Below, piece after piece: positions 14,165-21,833 of a stretch of DNA of 51,606 nucleotides. The position numbers were made by a program, and so were the translations under genes. The stretch is from Burkholderiales bacterium. GTDB lineage: Bacteria; Pseudomonadota; Gammaproteobacteria; Burkholderiales; Burkholderiaceae_F. Numbering within the stretch: position 1 is the stretch's first letter; each line of letters starts with the position of its first letter. The stretch is from assembly GCA_020355165.1 (NCBI GenBank), contig CP070661.1, positions 2,788,348 to 2,839,953 of the forward strand, given 5' to 3'. The notes beneath the pieces are model-generated. The model ran no database searches. It saw nothing but the letters and a program-made list of their open reading frames with translations, and was not told the origin of the DNA.

Positions 14165-14593
14165 TCAGCGTATTTCCCGCGGCGCCGGCTCCTCGTCGGT
14201 CGGCAGTTGCGGCCGGTCGCGGCTCTTGCTCACCAGGCAGAGGAAGCCGAGCGCGCAACCGGCATCGGCGCGGAACTGGTGCCAGGTCAGCGGATCGACC
14301 GTCACCAGATCGTGCTCGGCGACCGGCAGCTCGGCGTCGCCCAGCCGCACCGAGCCATGGCCGCGCAGGATCAGCACCGCGTGCGTGTGCCGGTGCCGTT
14401 CCAGCGTCGAGAAGCCGCCCGGGGCAATCTCGAAGTAGCGCAGTTCGCACTGCTGGTCCGGCTGGCTGAACAGGACCTGGCGCGTGATGTCGCGAAACGG
14501 CGCGCTGCCTTCTTCCTTGTAGCGCAGCCGCTCGACCCCGGTCCAGCCGAGTTCGCCGGCCGCCCCCGGCGCGAAGCGCCGCACGCCGCTCAC
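14165..14593 (-). CDS. Small cupin, probable methylthioxylulose-5-phosphate sulfurylase partner of the RLP
   Basis: This 142-residue single-domain cupin has RHRHTHAVLILRGHG at about residues 66-80 (motif 1; H67 and H69 as likely metal ligands, with H71 nearby) and VDPLTWHQF at 99-107 (motif 2, H105). The usual motif-1 glutamate is not in its normal place. The GTG start overlaps the RuBisCO-like gene's TGA (GTGA), so the two are translationally coupled. In Rhodospirillum rubrum a cupin beside the RuBisCO-like protein releases methanethiol from 1-methylthioxylulose 5-phosphate to give deoxyxylulose 5-phosphate. I infer the same role here from family and adjacency; a generic metal-binding cupin remains possible. 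Confidence 0.75.
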   Translation of the reverse strand: MSGVRRFAPGAAGELGWTGVERLRYKEEGSAPFRDITRQVLFSQPDQQCELRYFEIAPGGFSTLERHRHTHAVLILRGHGSVRLGDAELPVAEHDLVTVDPLTWHQFRADAGCALGFLCLVSKSRDRPQLPTDEEPAPREIR

Positions 14594-15696
14594 GCCGCCT
14601 CCTCGTCGGCGGCGACCGCCTCGACGAACGCACGGCTGCGCTCGCCCAGGCGCTCGCCGGCGACCAGCAGCGAGCCGCCGATGAGCAGCATGCTGTCGGC
14701 GCCATATTCGCGCTTCAGCTCCGGCACCCGCTCGACCGACATGCCGCCGGCCGGCACCGGCATCGTCGGCCGCAGTCCGTGCCACGTCGCGCGCTGGCAG
14801 CGGACGATGTCGTGACAGGTCGCGGTGGAATAGGTGAAGCGGCCACCGTGGTTCGGAAAGATCACTGCGTCGGCGCCGAACAGTCGAAACAGCCTGCCGA
14901 GCAGCGCCGGCGGCGCGATGCGGCCGCCGCCGAGCGCCGGGTGGGCAATGAAGGCGAGATCGGGATGCTCGCGCCGCAGGGCGTTGAACGTCGCCACCCC
15001 GCAGACCATCGGCGCGATCAGCAAGGCCTGGATGCCGAGGCTGCGGGCCTCCCCGATCTGCCGCTGCATCTGCAGTTGCGTGCCGTACAGGCTCGGCGCG
15101 TACAGCGAGCGGCGACCTGACTTCTCGTTGACCTGCTGCACCTGGCCCTGGCAGGCCGCGATCCGCTCGGTGAACGGGCTGCCCGACTGGTTGGCCCAGC
15201 CGTGATCGTCCTTGATGATGTCGATCCCGGCCTCGGCAAAGGTCCGGCACAGCCCGGCAAGCTGCTGCGCCGTCGAGCCGAGCGGCTTGAGCGCCGTGCA
15301 GGTCAGCGGCCGGGCGGTGACTCCGGTCAATCGGCGCAGTCCGTCGATGCCGAGCGCCGGGCCGCCAAAGGCGCTGGCCAGCGAGTCGGGCACGTCGATG
15401 TCGACCAGTTCGACATCCGGCTGCAGCGAACAGTTGCCGAACAGCATGTTCATCAGCTGACCGGCGTCCTCGCAGACGGTCTCGCAGGCCAGCTGCAGGC
15501 GGGCGAGCGTGGTGCCGTCGGCCTGCGGCTCGACCCGTTCGACGCGGGCCAGCACCTCGTCGAGCAGGCGCGCCTCGCCGACTGCTTCCGGCGGCATCTC
15601 GATGCTCTGCTCGACGGCCAGCAGCCGGGCCCGGTGCGCGGCCTGGCCCGCAGCGACGTGCAGGCGGTAGGTGACGTCGATCCGCGGCGAAGACAT
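14590..15696 (-). CDS. RuBisCO-like protein (form IV), probable 5-methylthioribulose-1-phosphate isomerase
   Basis: The 368-residue protein is a form IV relative of the RuBisCO large subunit. The barrel carries TALKPLGS (K137, corresponding to the first active-site lysine), GIDIIKDDHGWANQ (K162, D164, H165, matching the carbamylated-lysine/metal site KDDE of true RuBisCO with His instead of Glu), AHPALGGG, PNHGGRF and VPAGGMS (phosphate-binding region). The loop-6 GKLEG motif of carboxylating enzymes is absent, so CO2 fixation is very unlikely. Together with the coupled cupin it fits the R. rubrum type enzyme of methylthioadenosine recycling. ATG 15696 is used; an in-frame ATG at 15705 would add three residues and lies within a -10-like TAAAAT. 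Confidence 0.85.
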   Translation of the reverse strand: MSSPRIDVTYRLHVAAGQAAHRARLLAVEQSIEMPPEAVGEARLLDEVLARVERVEPQADGTTLARLQLACETVCEDAGQLMNMLFGNCSLQPDVELVDIDVPDSLASAFGGPALGIDGLRRLTGVTARPLTCTALKPLGSTAQQLAGLCRTFAEAGIDIIKDDHGWANQSGSPFTERIAACQGQVQQVNEKSGRRSLYAPSLYGTQLQMQRQIGEARSLGIQALLIAPMVCGVATFNALRREHPDLAFIAHPALGGGRIAPPALLGRLFRLFGADAVIFPNHGGRFTYSTATCHDIVRCQRATWHGLRPTMPVPAGGMSVERVPELKREYGADSMLLIGGSLLVAGERLGERSRAFVEAVAADEEAA

Positions 15697-15703
15697 GGCT
15701 CGC

Positions 15704-15709
15704 ATTTTA
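15704..15709 (-). promoter_or_regulatory. -10-like box TAAAAT of the RLP-cupin operon
   Basis: TAAAAT on the minus strand lies 7 bases before the ATG at 15696, with no Shine-Dalgarno between. No good -35 is seen 17 bases upstream. If it is the -10 box, the mRNA begins at or near the start codon. Confidence 0.4.
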
Positions 15710-15762
15710 CGTAGACGTCGTGCGGCGCCGGGGAAGCCGCAGCACCAGCCGTGGCCGGTCGC

Positions 15763-15768
15763 TATGAT
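15763..15768 (+). promoter_or_regulatory. -10-like box TATGAT upstream of the MscS cluster
   Basis: TATGAT in otherwise GC-rich DNA lies about 145 bases upstream of the first channel gene and divergent from the RLP promoter box. It would give a 5' untranslated region of roughly 135 bases. Confidence 0.35.
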
Positions 15769-15912
15769 CGGCTCTGCCCGACGGCCCGGATGGCCCGGTC
15801 GTGCGGGTGGACGAGCAACGGTCAGCGCCGGTTCCGGCGCTTCGGTGGGGATGGCCCGTCGACGGCACCCGGCCCGGGTGAACGACTTCGAGGCCCGGGA
15901 AAGGCCGACCTG

Positions 15913-17508
15913 ATGTCGAAGCAATTTCATCTGCTTGCAGTCGTCTTCGCGCTGCTCGTCCTGGCGGCCGGCGCTGTCGGCGCGGCAGCGTCTGTGCCGG
16001 CGCCGGCGACGCTGTACATGGTCAATCGCGAGATCGTCACTTTCCGGGCCGAGGTCCTCGGCGGAGCGCCGGCCGAGCGAGTCGAGCGCACGCGCGCCCG
16101 GCTGCGCCAGATACCGGACACCGCGATCGATCAGCCGATCAGGACGCTGTCCACCGAACTGGATGGCTCGCCTGGGGTGCAATTCTTCCTTGGCGAGTAC
16201 CTGATGCTCGCAGTCGTCGAGGGCGACGTCGACGCCGCGGCCGGGCAGAGCCTCGAGGCGCTCGTCGCGCAGACGCAGGAGCGACTGCAGGAGGCGCGCC
16301 GGGCGTGGCACCAGCTGAAGGACACGCCGCTGCTGCTGCGCGGTCTGATGTGGACGGCGGTCGGCACGGCGGTCTTCGCGCTGCTGGTCTGGGCCCTGTA
16401 CCGGGCCGGCGGCGCCGGCCTGAACCGCCTGGAGCGATGGCGGGACCGCATGGTGGCCAGGCATGCGCACGTCGATCTGGGCGAGTTCGTCGCCCGCGTC
16501 GTCGTCGGCAGCGTGCAGGTGGTGCAGTGGCTGGTGATCGGCGCGCTTGCCTACGGATGGCTTCGCTTCGTGGTCGGCAGCTTCGTGGCGACCGCGCCGA
16601 TCGCGGAACGCCTCGACGACTGGCTGTGGAACAAGCTGGTCTGGATCGCCGACGGCTTCCTCGGCAGCCTGCCCGGCCTGATCACGATCGTCATCGTGCT
16701 GGCGATCACGCGGGCGATCGCCGATGCCATCGGCTACGTCTTCGAGGCGATCCGCAGCGGGCGGCTCAAGCTGCCGCTGGTGCACCCGGAGACGACCTCG
16801 GCGACGCGGCGGATCGTCAGCATCCTGGTCTGGGGCCTGGGCATCGCCGTGGCCTACCCGTACCTGCCCGGCTCGGGCAGCGAGGCGTTCAAGGGACTGT
16901 CGGTGCTGTTCGGCCTGATGCTGACGCTGGGCTCGACGAGCCTGGTGACGCAGGCGATGAGCGGGCTGGTGATCGTCTATTCGCGCGCCCTGCGCAAAGG
17001 CGATTTCGTCGAGGTCAACGACGTGCAGGGCACCGTGACCGAGGTGGCGGCGCTGGCGACCAAGATCGTCAACGTGCGCAACGAGGAGATCACCATTCCG
17101 AACTCGGTGCTGGTGTCGAGCCCGATCCGCAACTATTCCCGGCTCGCCGGCGACAGTGGCACGCTGCTGGCTACCAAGGTGACGATCGGCTACGATGCCC
17201 CGTGGCGGCAGGTGCAGGCGCTGCTGATCGAGGCGGCGCGCCGCACGCCGGCGGTGCGCAGGGAGCCGGCACCGTACGTCTACCAGCGCGCGCTGTCCGA
17301 CTTCTACGTCGAATACGAGCTGTTCGTCGGCATCGACCGGCCGCGGGAACGCATCCCGATCCTGTCGGCCCTGCACGCCAACATCCAGGACGCCTTCAAC
17401 GAGCACGGCGTGCAGATCATGTCGCCGCACTTCGAGGGCCAGCCGCCGAACGCCGTGCTGGTGCCCAAAGAACAGTGGCACGCGCCGCCGGCGCAGCCGC
17501 CGTCCTGA
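15913..17508 (+). CDS. MscS-family mechanosensitive ion channel
   Basis: A 531-residue inner-membrane channel with a cleavable-looking N-terminal hydrophobic segment (MSKQFHLLAVVFALLVLAAG). A periplasmic domain of about 120 residues follows, then four or so membrane helices, then the MscS core at about residues 330-495: LMLTLGSTSLVTQAMSGLVIVYSRALRKGDFVEV is the pore helix TM3 region followed by the beta domain (GTVTEV, ITIPNSVLVS). The family opens under membrane tension and releases solutes on osmotic downshift. ATG 15913 is chosen because the signal-like segment starts there and GGGAAAGG lies upstream; the frame stays open to 15751. It heads a five-gene run ending in a second MscS-type channel. 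Confidence 0.88.
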   Translation: MSKQFHLLAVVFALLVLAAGAVGAAASVPAPATLYMVNREIVTFRAEVLGGAPAERVERTRARLRQIPDTAIDQPIRTLSTELDGSPGVQFFLGEYLMLAVVEGDVDAAAGQSLEALVAQTQERLQEARRAWHQLKDTPLLLRGLMWTAVGTAVFALLVWALYRAGGAGLNRLERWRDRMVARHAHVDLGEFVARVVVGSVQVVQWLVIGALAYGWLRFVVGSFVATAPIAERLDDWLWNKLVWIADGFLGSLPGLITIVIVLAITRAIADAIGYVFEAIRSGRLKLPLVHPETTSATRRIVSILVWGLGIAVAYPYLPGSGSEAFKGLSVLFGLMLTLGSTSLVTQAMSGLVIVYSRALRKGDFVEVNDVQGTVTEVAALATKIVNVRNEEITIPNSVLVSSPIRNYSRLAGDSGTLLATKVTIGYDAPWRQVQALLIEAARRTPAVRREPAPYVYQRALSDFYVEYELFVGIDRPRERIPILSALHANIQDAFNEHGVQIMSPHFEGQPPNAVLVPKEQWHAPPAQPPS

Positions 17509-17546
17509 TTCGAATGGGGCACTCAGATTCCAGTGGAGGCATTCCG

Positions 17547-18401
17547 ATGAAGATCCGTTGGTTACTGGCCGCGCTCGCCGCTGCCGCGATCGCTGCACCG
17601 GCGTTGGCGCAGCCGGCCGGCACGCTGAAGAAGATCACCGACTCGCGCAGCATCGCGCTGGGCTTCCGCCTCGATGCGCCGCCGTTTTCGTACCGCGGCA
17701 GCAACGGCGAGCCGACCGGCTACTCGGTCGACCTGTGCCGGCGGGTGGCAACGGCGGTCGAGCGGGCGCTGAACGTCACCGGCCTGGAGATCAAGTGGGT
17801 GCCGGTGACGCCGGAGAACCGGATCCAGGCAGTCACCAGCGGCGCGGTCGACCTCGAGTGCGGCGTGACCACGGTGACCCTCGGCCGGCAGGAGCAGGTC
17901 GACTTCTCGAACCTGATCTTCGCCGAGGGCGGCAGCCTGCTGGTGCGCGCCGACGGCGGCCCGATCCGGCTGTCGGAACTGAACGGCAAGACGGTCGGGG
18001 TGATGGCCGGCACGACCACCGAGCCGAGGCTGCGCGCGGCGCTGAAGGAGCGCCTGATCGATGCGCGCGTCGTCTACGTCAAGGACGAGAACGATGGCGC
18101 GGCGGCGGTGATCGACAAGCGCATCGACGCGTTCGCCGGCGACCGCATGGTGCTGCTCGGCGTCGGCCTGCGCTCGGGTGGTGGCGCCGTGCTGTCGCTG
18201 GCGCAGGAAGACTTCTCCTTCGAGCCCTACGGCCTGATGATGCGGCGCGACCCGGCCTTCCGCCTGGTGGTCAACCGGGCCCTGGCGCAGCTGTACGCGG
18301 GCCAGGGCATCAGCGAGATCTACGAGCGCTGGTTCGGCAAGCTGGGGCGGCCCGGTCCGCTGCTGGCGGCGATGTATTACCTGAACGCCTTCGCGGAGTG
18401 A
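17547..18401 (+). CDS. Orphan periplasmic amino-acid-binding protein (ABC type, family 3)
   Basis: The 284-residue protein has a clear signal peptide (cleavage after APALA at about residue 22) and the family 3 solute-binding fold: LGFRLDAPPFSYRGSNGEPTGYSVDLCRRV near the N-terminus of the mature protein, then DLECGVTTVTLGRQEQVDFSNLIF, and NGKTVGVMAGTTTE at the second lobe. These are typical of glutamate/aspartate/glutamine binders. GGAGG at 17535-17539 precedes the ATG by 7 bases. No ABC permease or ATPase is adjacent; instead it sits between a mechanosensitive channel and a glycine-zipper lipoprotein. It may serve a distant transporter or have a sensory role; the ligand is not known. Confidence 0.88.
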   Translation: MKIRWLLAALAAAAIAAPALAQPAGTLKKITDSRSIALGFRLDAPPFSYRGSNGEPTGYSVDLCRRVATAVERALNVTGLEIKWVPVTPENRIQAVTSGAVDLECGVTTVTLGRQEQVDFSNLIFAEGGSLLVRADGGPIRLSELNGKTVGVMAGTTTEPRLRAALKERLIDARVVYVKDENDGAAAVIDKRIDAFAGDRMVLLGVGLRSGGGAVLSLAQEDFSFEPYGLMMRRDPAFRLVVNRALAQLYAGQGISEIYERWFGKLGRPGPLLAAMYYLNAFAE

Positions 18402-18405
18402 GCCG

Positions 18406-18831
18406 ATGCACGTGCAGACTCGATTGCTCGTCGTCCTGCTGGCGATCGGCGCCGCGCTGCTGTCGGCATGCGCCAGCGTGGCCGAGACGCAGGGGATCAG
18501 CGGCCGCGGGGTCGTGCAATCCATCCAGGAGACGCAGCGCACGTCGACGGCGGCCAGCGTGGTCGGCACGGTCGGTGGCGCCGTGGTCGGCGGTCTGCTC
18601 GGCAGCACGATCGGGGGCGGCACCGGCCAGACCATCGCCACCACGGTAGGCGCGGTTGGCGGCGCGATGGCCGGCAGCGCGGTCGCCGGCAAGGCCGGTG
18701 CCGAGACCGTCTGGGTGGTCGACATCCGCTTCGACGACGGCATCAATCGCGCCGTGACGGTGTCGCAGCGGCCGAACTACCGCCCGGGCGACCGCGTGCT
18801 GGTCGACAACGGAGCCGTGTTCCGGCAGTAG
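18406..18831 (+). CDS. Glycine-zipper 2TM outer-membrane lipoprotein (SlyB/PcpB-like)
   Basis: A 141-residue lipoprotein with lipobox LLSAC (C22). The centre (about residues 48-92) is a glycine zipper: VVGTVGGAVVGGLLGSTIGG and AVGGAMAGSAVAG, which form two closely packed helices in the outer-membrane lipoprotein SlyB and rickettsial 17 kDa antigens. The C-terminal part (VDIRFDDGINRAVTVSQ, YRPGDRVLVDNG) is the small beta domain often seen in SlyB relatives. It starts 4 bases after the binding-protein stop, so it is in the same operon. A role in envelope stability is known for relatives; the precise role is not. Confidence 0.85.
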   Translation: MHVQTRLLVVLLAIGAALLSACASVAETQGISGRGVVQSIQETQRTSTAASVVGTVGGAVVGGLLGSTIGGGTGQTIATTVGAVGGAMAGSAVAGKAGAETVWVVDIRFDDGINRAVTVSQRPNYRPGDRVLVDNGAVFRQ

Positions 18832-18918
18832 GCGCGCCCGCCGAGGGATCGGCGCCGGCGGCCGGCTGGCGATCACCGGGCGCCGCCGACCTGGTGCTGT
18901 GAGCGGAGATTGTTCGAC

Positions 18919-19278
18919 ATGAGACGCAGCTTGCAAAGACTTGCCATCGCGGCCGTGCTGCTGGCGGCGGGCGGTGCCGCCGGCGCGGCCGGCTTCGGCT
19001 TTCTTGCCGATTCGCCGATGGGCAAGTTCAACGAGGACGACCTGAAGCTGATGAACGGCGCGATCGAGCGTGCGCTGACCGCGGTCGAGATCGGCACCCC
19101 CGTGCGCTGGGCCAACGACAAGACCTCGTCTTCCGGCGAAGTCGCCGCGCAGCGGGCGTTCGAGCTCGGCGGGCGGGCGTGCCGGGACCTGAAGGTGGTC
19201 AACCGCCACCGGCAACTCGAGGCCTCGGGCATCTACACGATGTGCCGCGAAGACGGACAGTGGAAGCTGGCCCAGTAG
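18919..19278 (+). CDS. Small secreted protein, 17 kDa surface-antigen C-terminal-like
   Basis: This 119-residue protein has a signal peptide (MRRSLQRLAIAAVLLAAGGAAGA). The mature part is made up of a helical DDLKLMNGAIERAL segment followed by VRWANDKTSSSGEV, FELGGRACRDLKVVN and GIYTMCREDGQWKL. The pattern W.N..(T/S)..SG followed by CR and a terminal C...DG.W is that of the domain following the glycine zipper in 17 kDa surface antigens. Two cysteines could form a disulfide. The ATG is used; a TTG at 18910 is in frame. In this operon the glycine-zipper domain and this domain are separate genes, whereas they are often fused. Function unknown. Confidence 0.75.
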   Translation: MRRSLQRLAIAAVLLAAGGAAGAAGFGFLADSPMGKFNEDDLKLMNGAIERALTAVEIGTPVRWANDKTSSSGEVAAQRAFELGGRACRDLKVVNRHRQLEASGIYTMCREDGQWKLAQ

Positions 19279-19283
19279 CGCGC

Positions 19284-21638
19284 TTGGGAGCTCGCCTGTG
19301 CCTGGCAATGGCGCTGGGCCTGTTCGGCCCGCTTGCATCGACCGCCGTCTCCGCGCAGGTGCCCGGCTTGCCTGCAATCGCCAAGCCGGCGACTGGCGAT
19401 GAGAAGGCGGCGGCCCCTGCGCAGGAATCGGTCGAGCAGCAGCGGGCACGGCTGACGGCCCGGCTCGAACAGGCGCGCGCCCAGCGGCAGCGGCTGGCCT
19501 CCGACCCGGCGTCGCTCGGCGCCCCGGCGAGCCTGCCGCCGGACGACCTGATCACGGCGCGCAACGCGCTCGGCCAGCTGATCGTCGCGCTGGAGCAGCA
19601 GTTGCGCATCCTTGGCGATCTGCAGGAAGCCCGTGCGCAGCGGCAGGAAGCCGAGCGAGCTGGTGACCAGGGGCAGGTCCTGGGAGGTACTCCGCCGTAC
19701 TCGATGCTGCTCGTCGACGACCTGCACGAGGAGGTCGACTCGATCAGGACCACGCTCGGCGCGCTGACCGCGCAGCGGGTGATCGCCGAGCGCGAAGGCG
19801 AGCGGGCACGCGCCGCAGCGCAGCGCAGCGAGGCGGCGCTGCGAAGGGCGCAGGAGGCAGCCTCCACAGGCGAGGGCGACCAACAGCCGCTGCGTCGGTG
19901 GCAGGTCCAACTGGCCGAGTGGTCGGCCGCCGCCGCCGCGGCATCGGTTGCGCTGTTCGGGCGCGGCGCCGAGCTGGTCGAAGAGCAGATCGCGATCGAA
20001 GGTGCACGGCTCAAGCTGGCTGAGCGCAAGCTGCAGGCCGCCTCGCGCGATGTCCGCTTCACCGAAGAGGACATGGCGCAGATCCGACGCGCCGAAGGGC
20101 AGCAGATGGAGCAAATCCGCCGCCTGAGTAGCAAAGCGACGGAGCGGACTGTTCGACAGGACGCCGAACTGGCCGCCGCATCCGATGCGCTAAAGAGGCT
20201 CGAAACCGACCCGCAGGCCGAGGCAAAGGCGCTTGAGATCGCCCGCGCACGGCTGCGGGCGGCGCAGGTCGAGGCGGAATCCGCTCGATTCGAAGTCAGC
20301 GCACTCAGCAGCCTGATCCTGGCCGCCGAGACGAAGGTGGACCTGTATGCGCAGCGGCTGCAGGCGCTGAACGACCGCGACGCCCAGCGGCGTCGAGACG
20401 CGATCCTGCGGCTGCGCGAGGCTGGCAACCGCTTCAAGCCCTGGCGCGACTACGCACAGAGCCAGCTCGAGCTGATGCGCGCCGCCCAGCGCGAGAGTGC
20501 AGCGCGTTTCGACAGCCAGGACGCCCCGCAGCAGGTGCAGGCCTACGAGAGCGCGATTGCCGAGTCGATCCGGCAGCGGGTCGGCTACGCCCAGCGGCTG
20601 CTCGATGCGGCCGAACGCGGCGATCGCATCGTCCGGCGCTGGCTGTCCGAGATCGACACCGCACACGATGCGCGCCCCCTGAGCGGGCGGCTGGCGGATC
20701 TCTGGGCGGTGGGCAGCGACTGGGCGAAGCGGATCTGGAACTTCGAGCTGTTCGCCGTCGAGGACACGATCGACGTCGGCGGCCAGAAGATCACGACCTC
20801 GCGCGGCGTGACGATCGGCAAGAGCATCGGCGCGCTGCTGCTGTTCGTCGTCGGGTACTGGCTCGCTGCGCGCCTGGCGAGGTACTTCGAGCGCCTGCTG
20901 ATCAAGCGCTTCGCGGTGGCGCCGGCGCAGGCACAGACGGTGCGGCGCTGGGGGCTGGCGCTGTGGGCGTTCGTGCTGCTGGCGCTGACGCTGAACCTGG
21001 CCCGCATCCCGCTGACCGTGTTCGCGTTCCTCGGCGGCGCGCTGGCCATCGGCGTCGGCTTCGGCACGCAGACCATCATCAAGAACTTCATCAGCGGCCT
21101 GATCGTGCTGATGGAACGCCAGGTGCAGGTGGGCGACATCGTCGACGTCGACGGAGTCACCGGCACCGTGACCGAGGTCAACCTGCGCTCGTCGACCGTG
21201 CTCGGCTTCGACGGTGTCGAGGCGATGATCCCGAACTCCAGCTTGCTGGAGAACAAGGTCACCAACTGGACGCACACCGACAACCGGGTCCGCCGCGTAG
21301 TCAAGGTCGGCGTCGCCTACGGCTCGCCGGTGCGCAAGGTGGCCGAGCTGCTGCTCGACTGCATGCAGCGGCACGGCCAGGTCCTGAAGGATCCCGAGCC
21401 GCGCGTGCTGTTCGAGGACTTCGGCGACAGTGCGCTCGTGTTCGTGATGTACTTCTGGGTCGAGATGAGGCCGAGCGTGAGTTCGCTGGTCATCATGAGC
21501 GACCTGCGCTTCATGGTGCACCGGGCGCTCGAGGAGGCCGGCATCACGATTCCCTTCCCGCAGCGCGACGTGCACCTGAGTGCCACCGGCCCGCTGCAGG
21601 TCGAAGTCCTGCCGGGCGGCGCAGCCGCCCGCGGATGA
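19284..21638 (+). CDS. Large MscS/MscK-type mechanosensitive channel with periplasmic coiled-coil domain
   Basis: The protein is about 784 residues. After a signal-like segment ending at VSAQ, residues ~50-480 form a periplasmic domain rich in Gln/Arg/Ala/Glu with heptad-like helices (LTARLEQARAQRQRL, LAAASDALKRLE). Membrane helices follow from about 510, and the MscS core at about residues 580-772: GGALAIGVGFGTQTIIKNF, ISGLIVLMERQVQVGDIV, GTVTEVNLRSSTVLGFDG, AMIPNSSLLENKVTNW. This is the MscK/YbiO-like architecture. The start is uncertain: TTG 19284, six bases after the previous stop, gives a better signal peptide than ATG 19308. It closes the channel-containing operon. Confidence 0.87.
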   Translation: MGARLCLAMALGLFGPLASTAVSAQVPGLPAIAKPATGDEKAAAPAQESVEQQRARLTARLEQARAQRQRLASDPASLGAPASLPPDDLITARNALGQLIVALEQQLRILGDLQEARAQRQEAERAGDQGQVLGGTPPYSMLLVDDLHEEVDSIRTTLGALTAQRVIAEREGERARAAAQRSEAALRRAQEAASTGEGDQQPLRRWQVQLAEWSAAAAAASVALFGRGAELVEEQIAIEGARLKLAERKLQAASRDVRFTEEDMAQIRRAEGQQMEQIRRLSSKATERTVRQDAELAAASDALKRLETDPQAEAKALEIARARLRAAQVEAESARFEVSALSSLILAAETKVDLYAQRLQALNDRDAQRRRDAILRLREAGNRFKPWRDYAQSQLELMRAAQRESAARFDSQDAPQQVQAYESAIAESIRQRVGYAQRLLDAAERGDRIVRRWLSEIDTAHDARPLSGRLADLWAVGSDWAKRIWNFELFAVEDTIDVGGQKITTSRGVTIGKSIGALLLFVVGYWLAARLARYFERLLIKRFAVAPAQAQTVRRWGLALWAFVLLALTLNLARIPLTVFAFLGGALAIGVGFGTQTIIKNFISGLIVLMERQVQVGDIVDVDGVTGTVTEVNLRSSTVLGFDGVEAMIPNSSLLENKVTNWTHTDNRVRRVVKVGVAYGSPVRKVAELLLDCMQRHGQVLKDPEPRVLFEDFGDSALVFVMYFWVEMRPSVSSLVIMSDLRFMVHRALEEAGITIPFPQRDVHLSATGPLQVEVLPGGAAARG

Positions 21639-21833
21639 TCGGCAGCGCGCCTTCGCAGAGGCCCGGGCAGCGACCCGGCGGTCCAGGCGCCGGGGCAGCG
21701 GCCTGTGCGAAAATCTACGGTCGCGTCGCGGCAGGCGCGGTGAAGACGCCGAGCGGGCGATCGCCGGGGCCGCGGACCGAACCCCCAACCCGTTGAGCAG
21801 CCGCCGCCGGCACGTGCCGCGGCGCATCCAGCA

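Noticed and set aside
14141-14170. Inverted repeat CGCTGAG/CTCAGCG between convergent genes as a bidirectional terminator
   Set aside because: Only 7 bases, without T-tracts; it mostly reflects the two CGC-TGA gene ends facing each other.
14590-15696. A true carboxylating RuBisCO
   Set aside because: No loop-6 lysine motif, KDDH in the metal site, short length and no small-subunit or Calvin-cycle neighbours.
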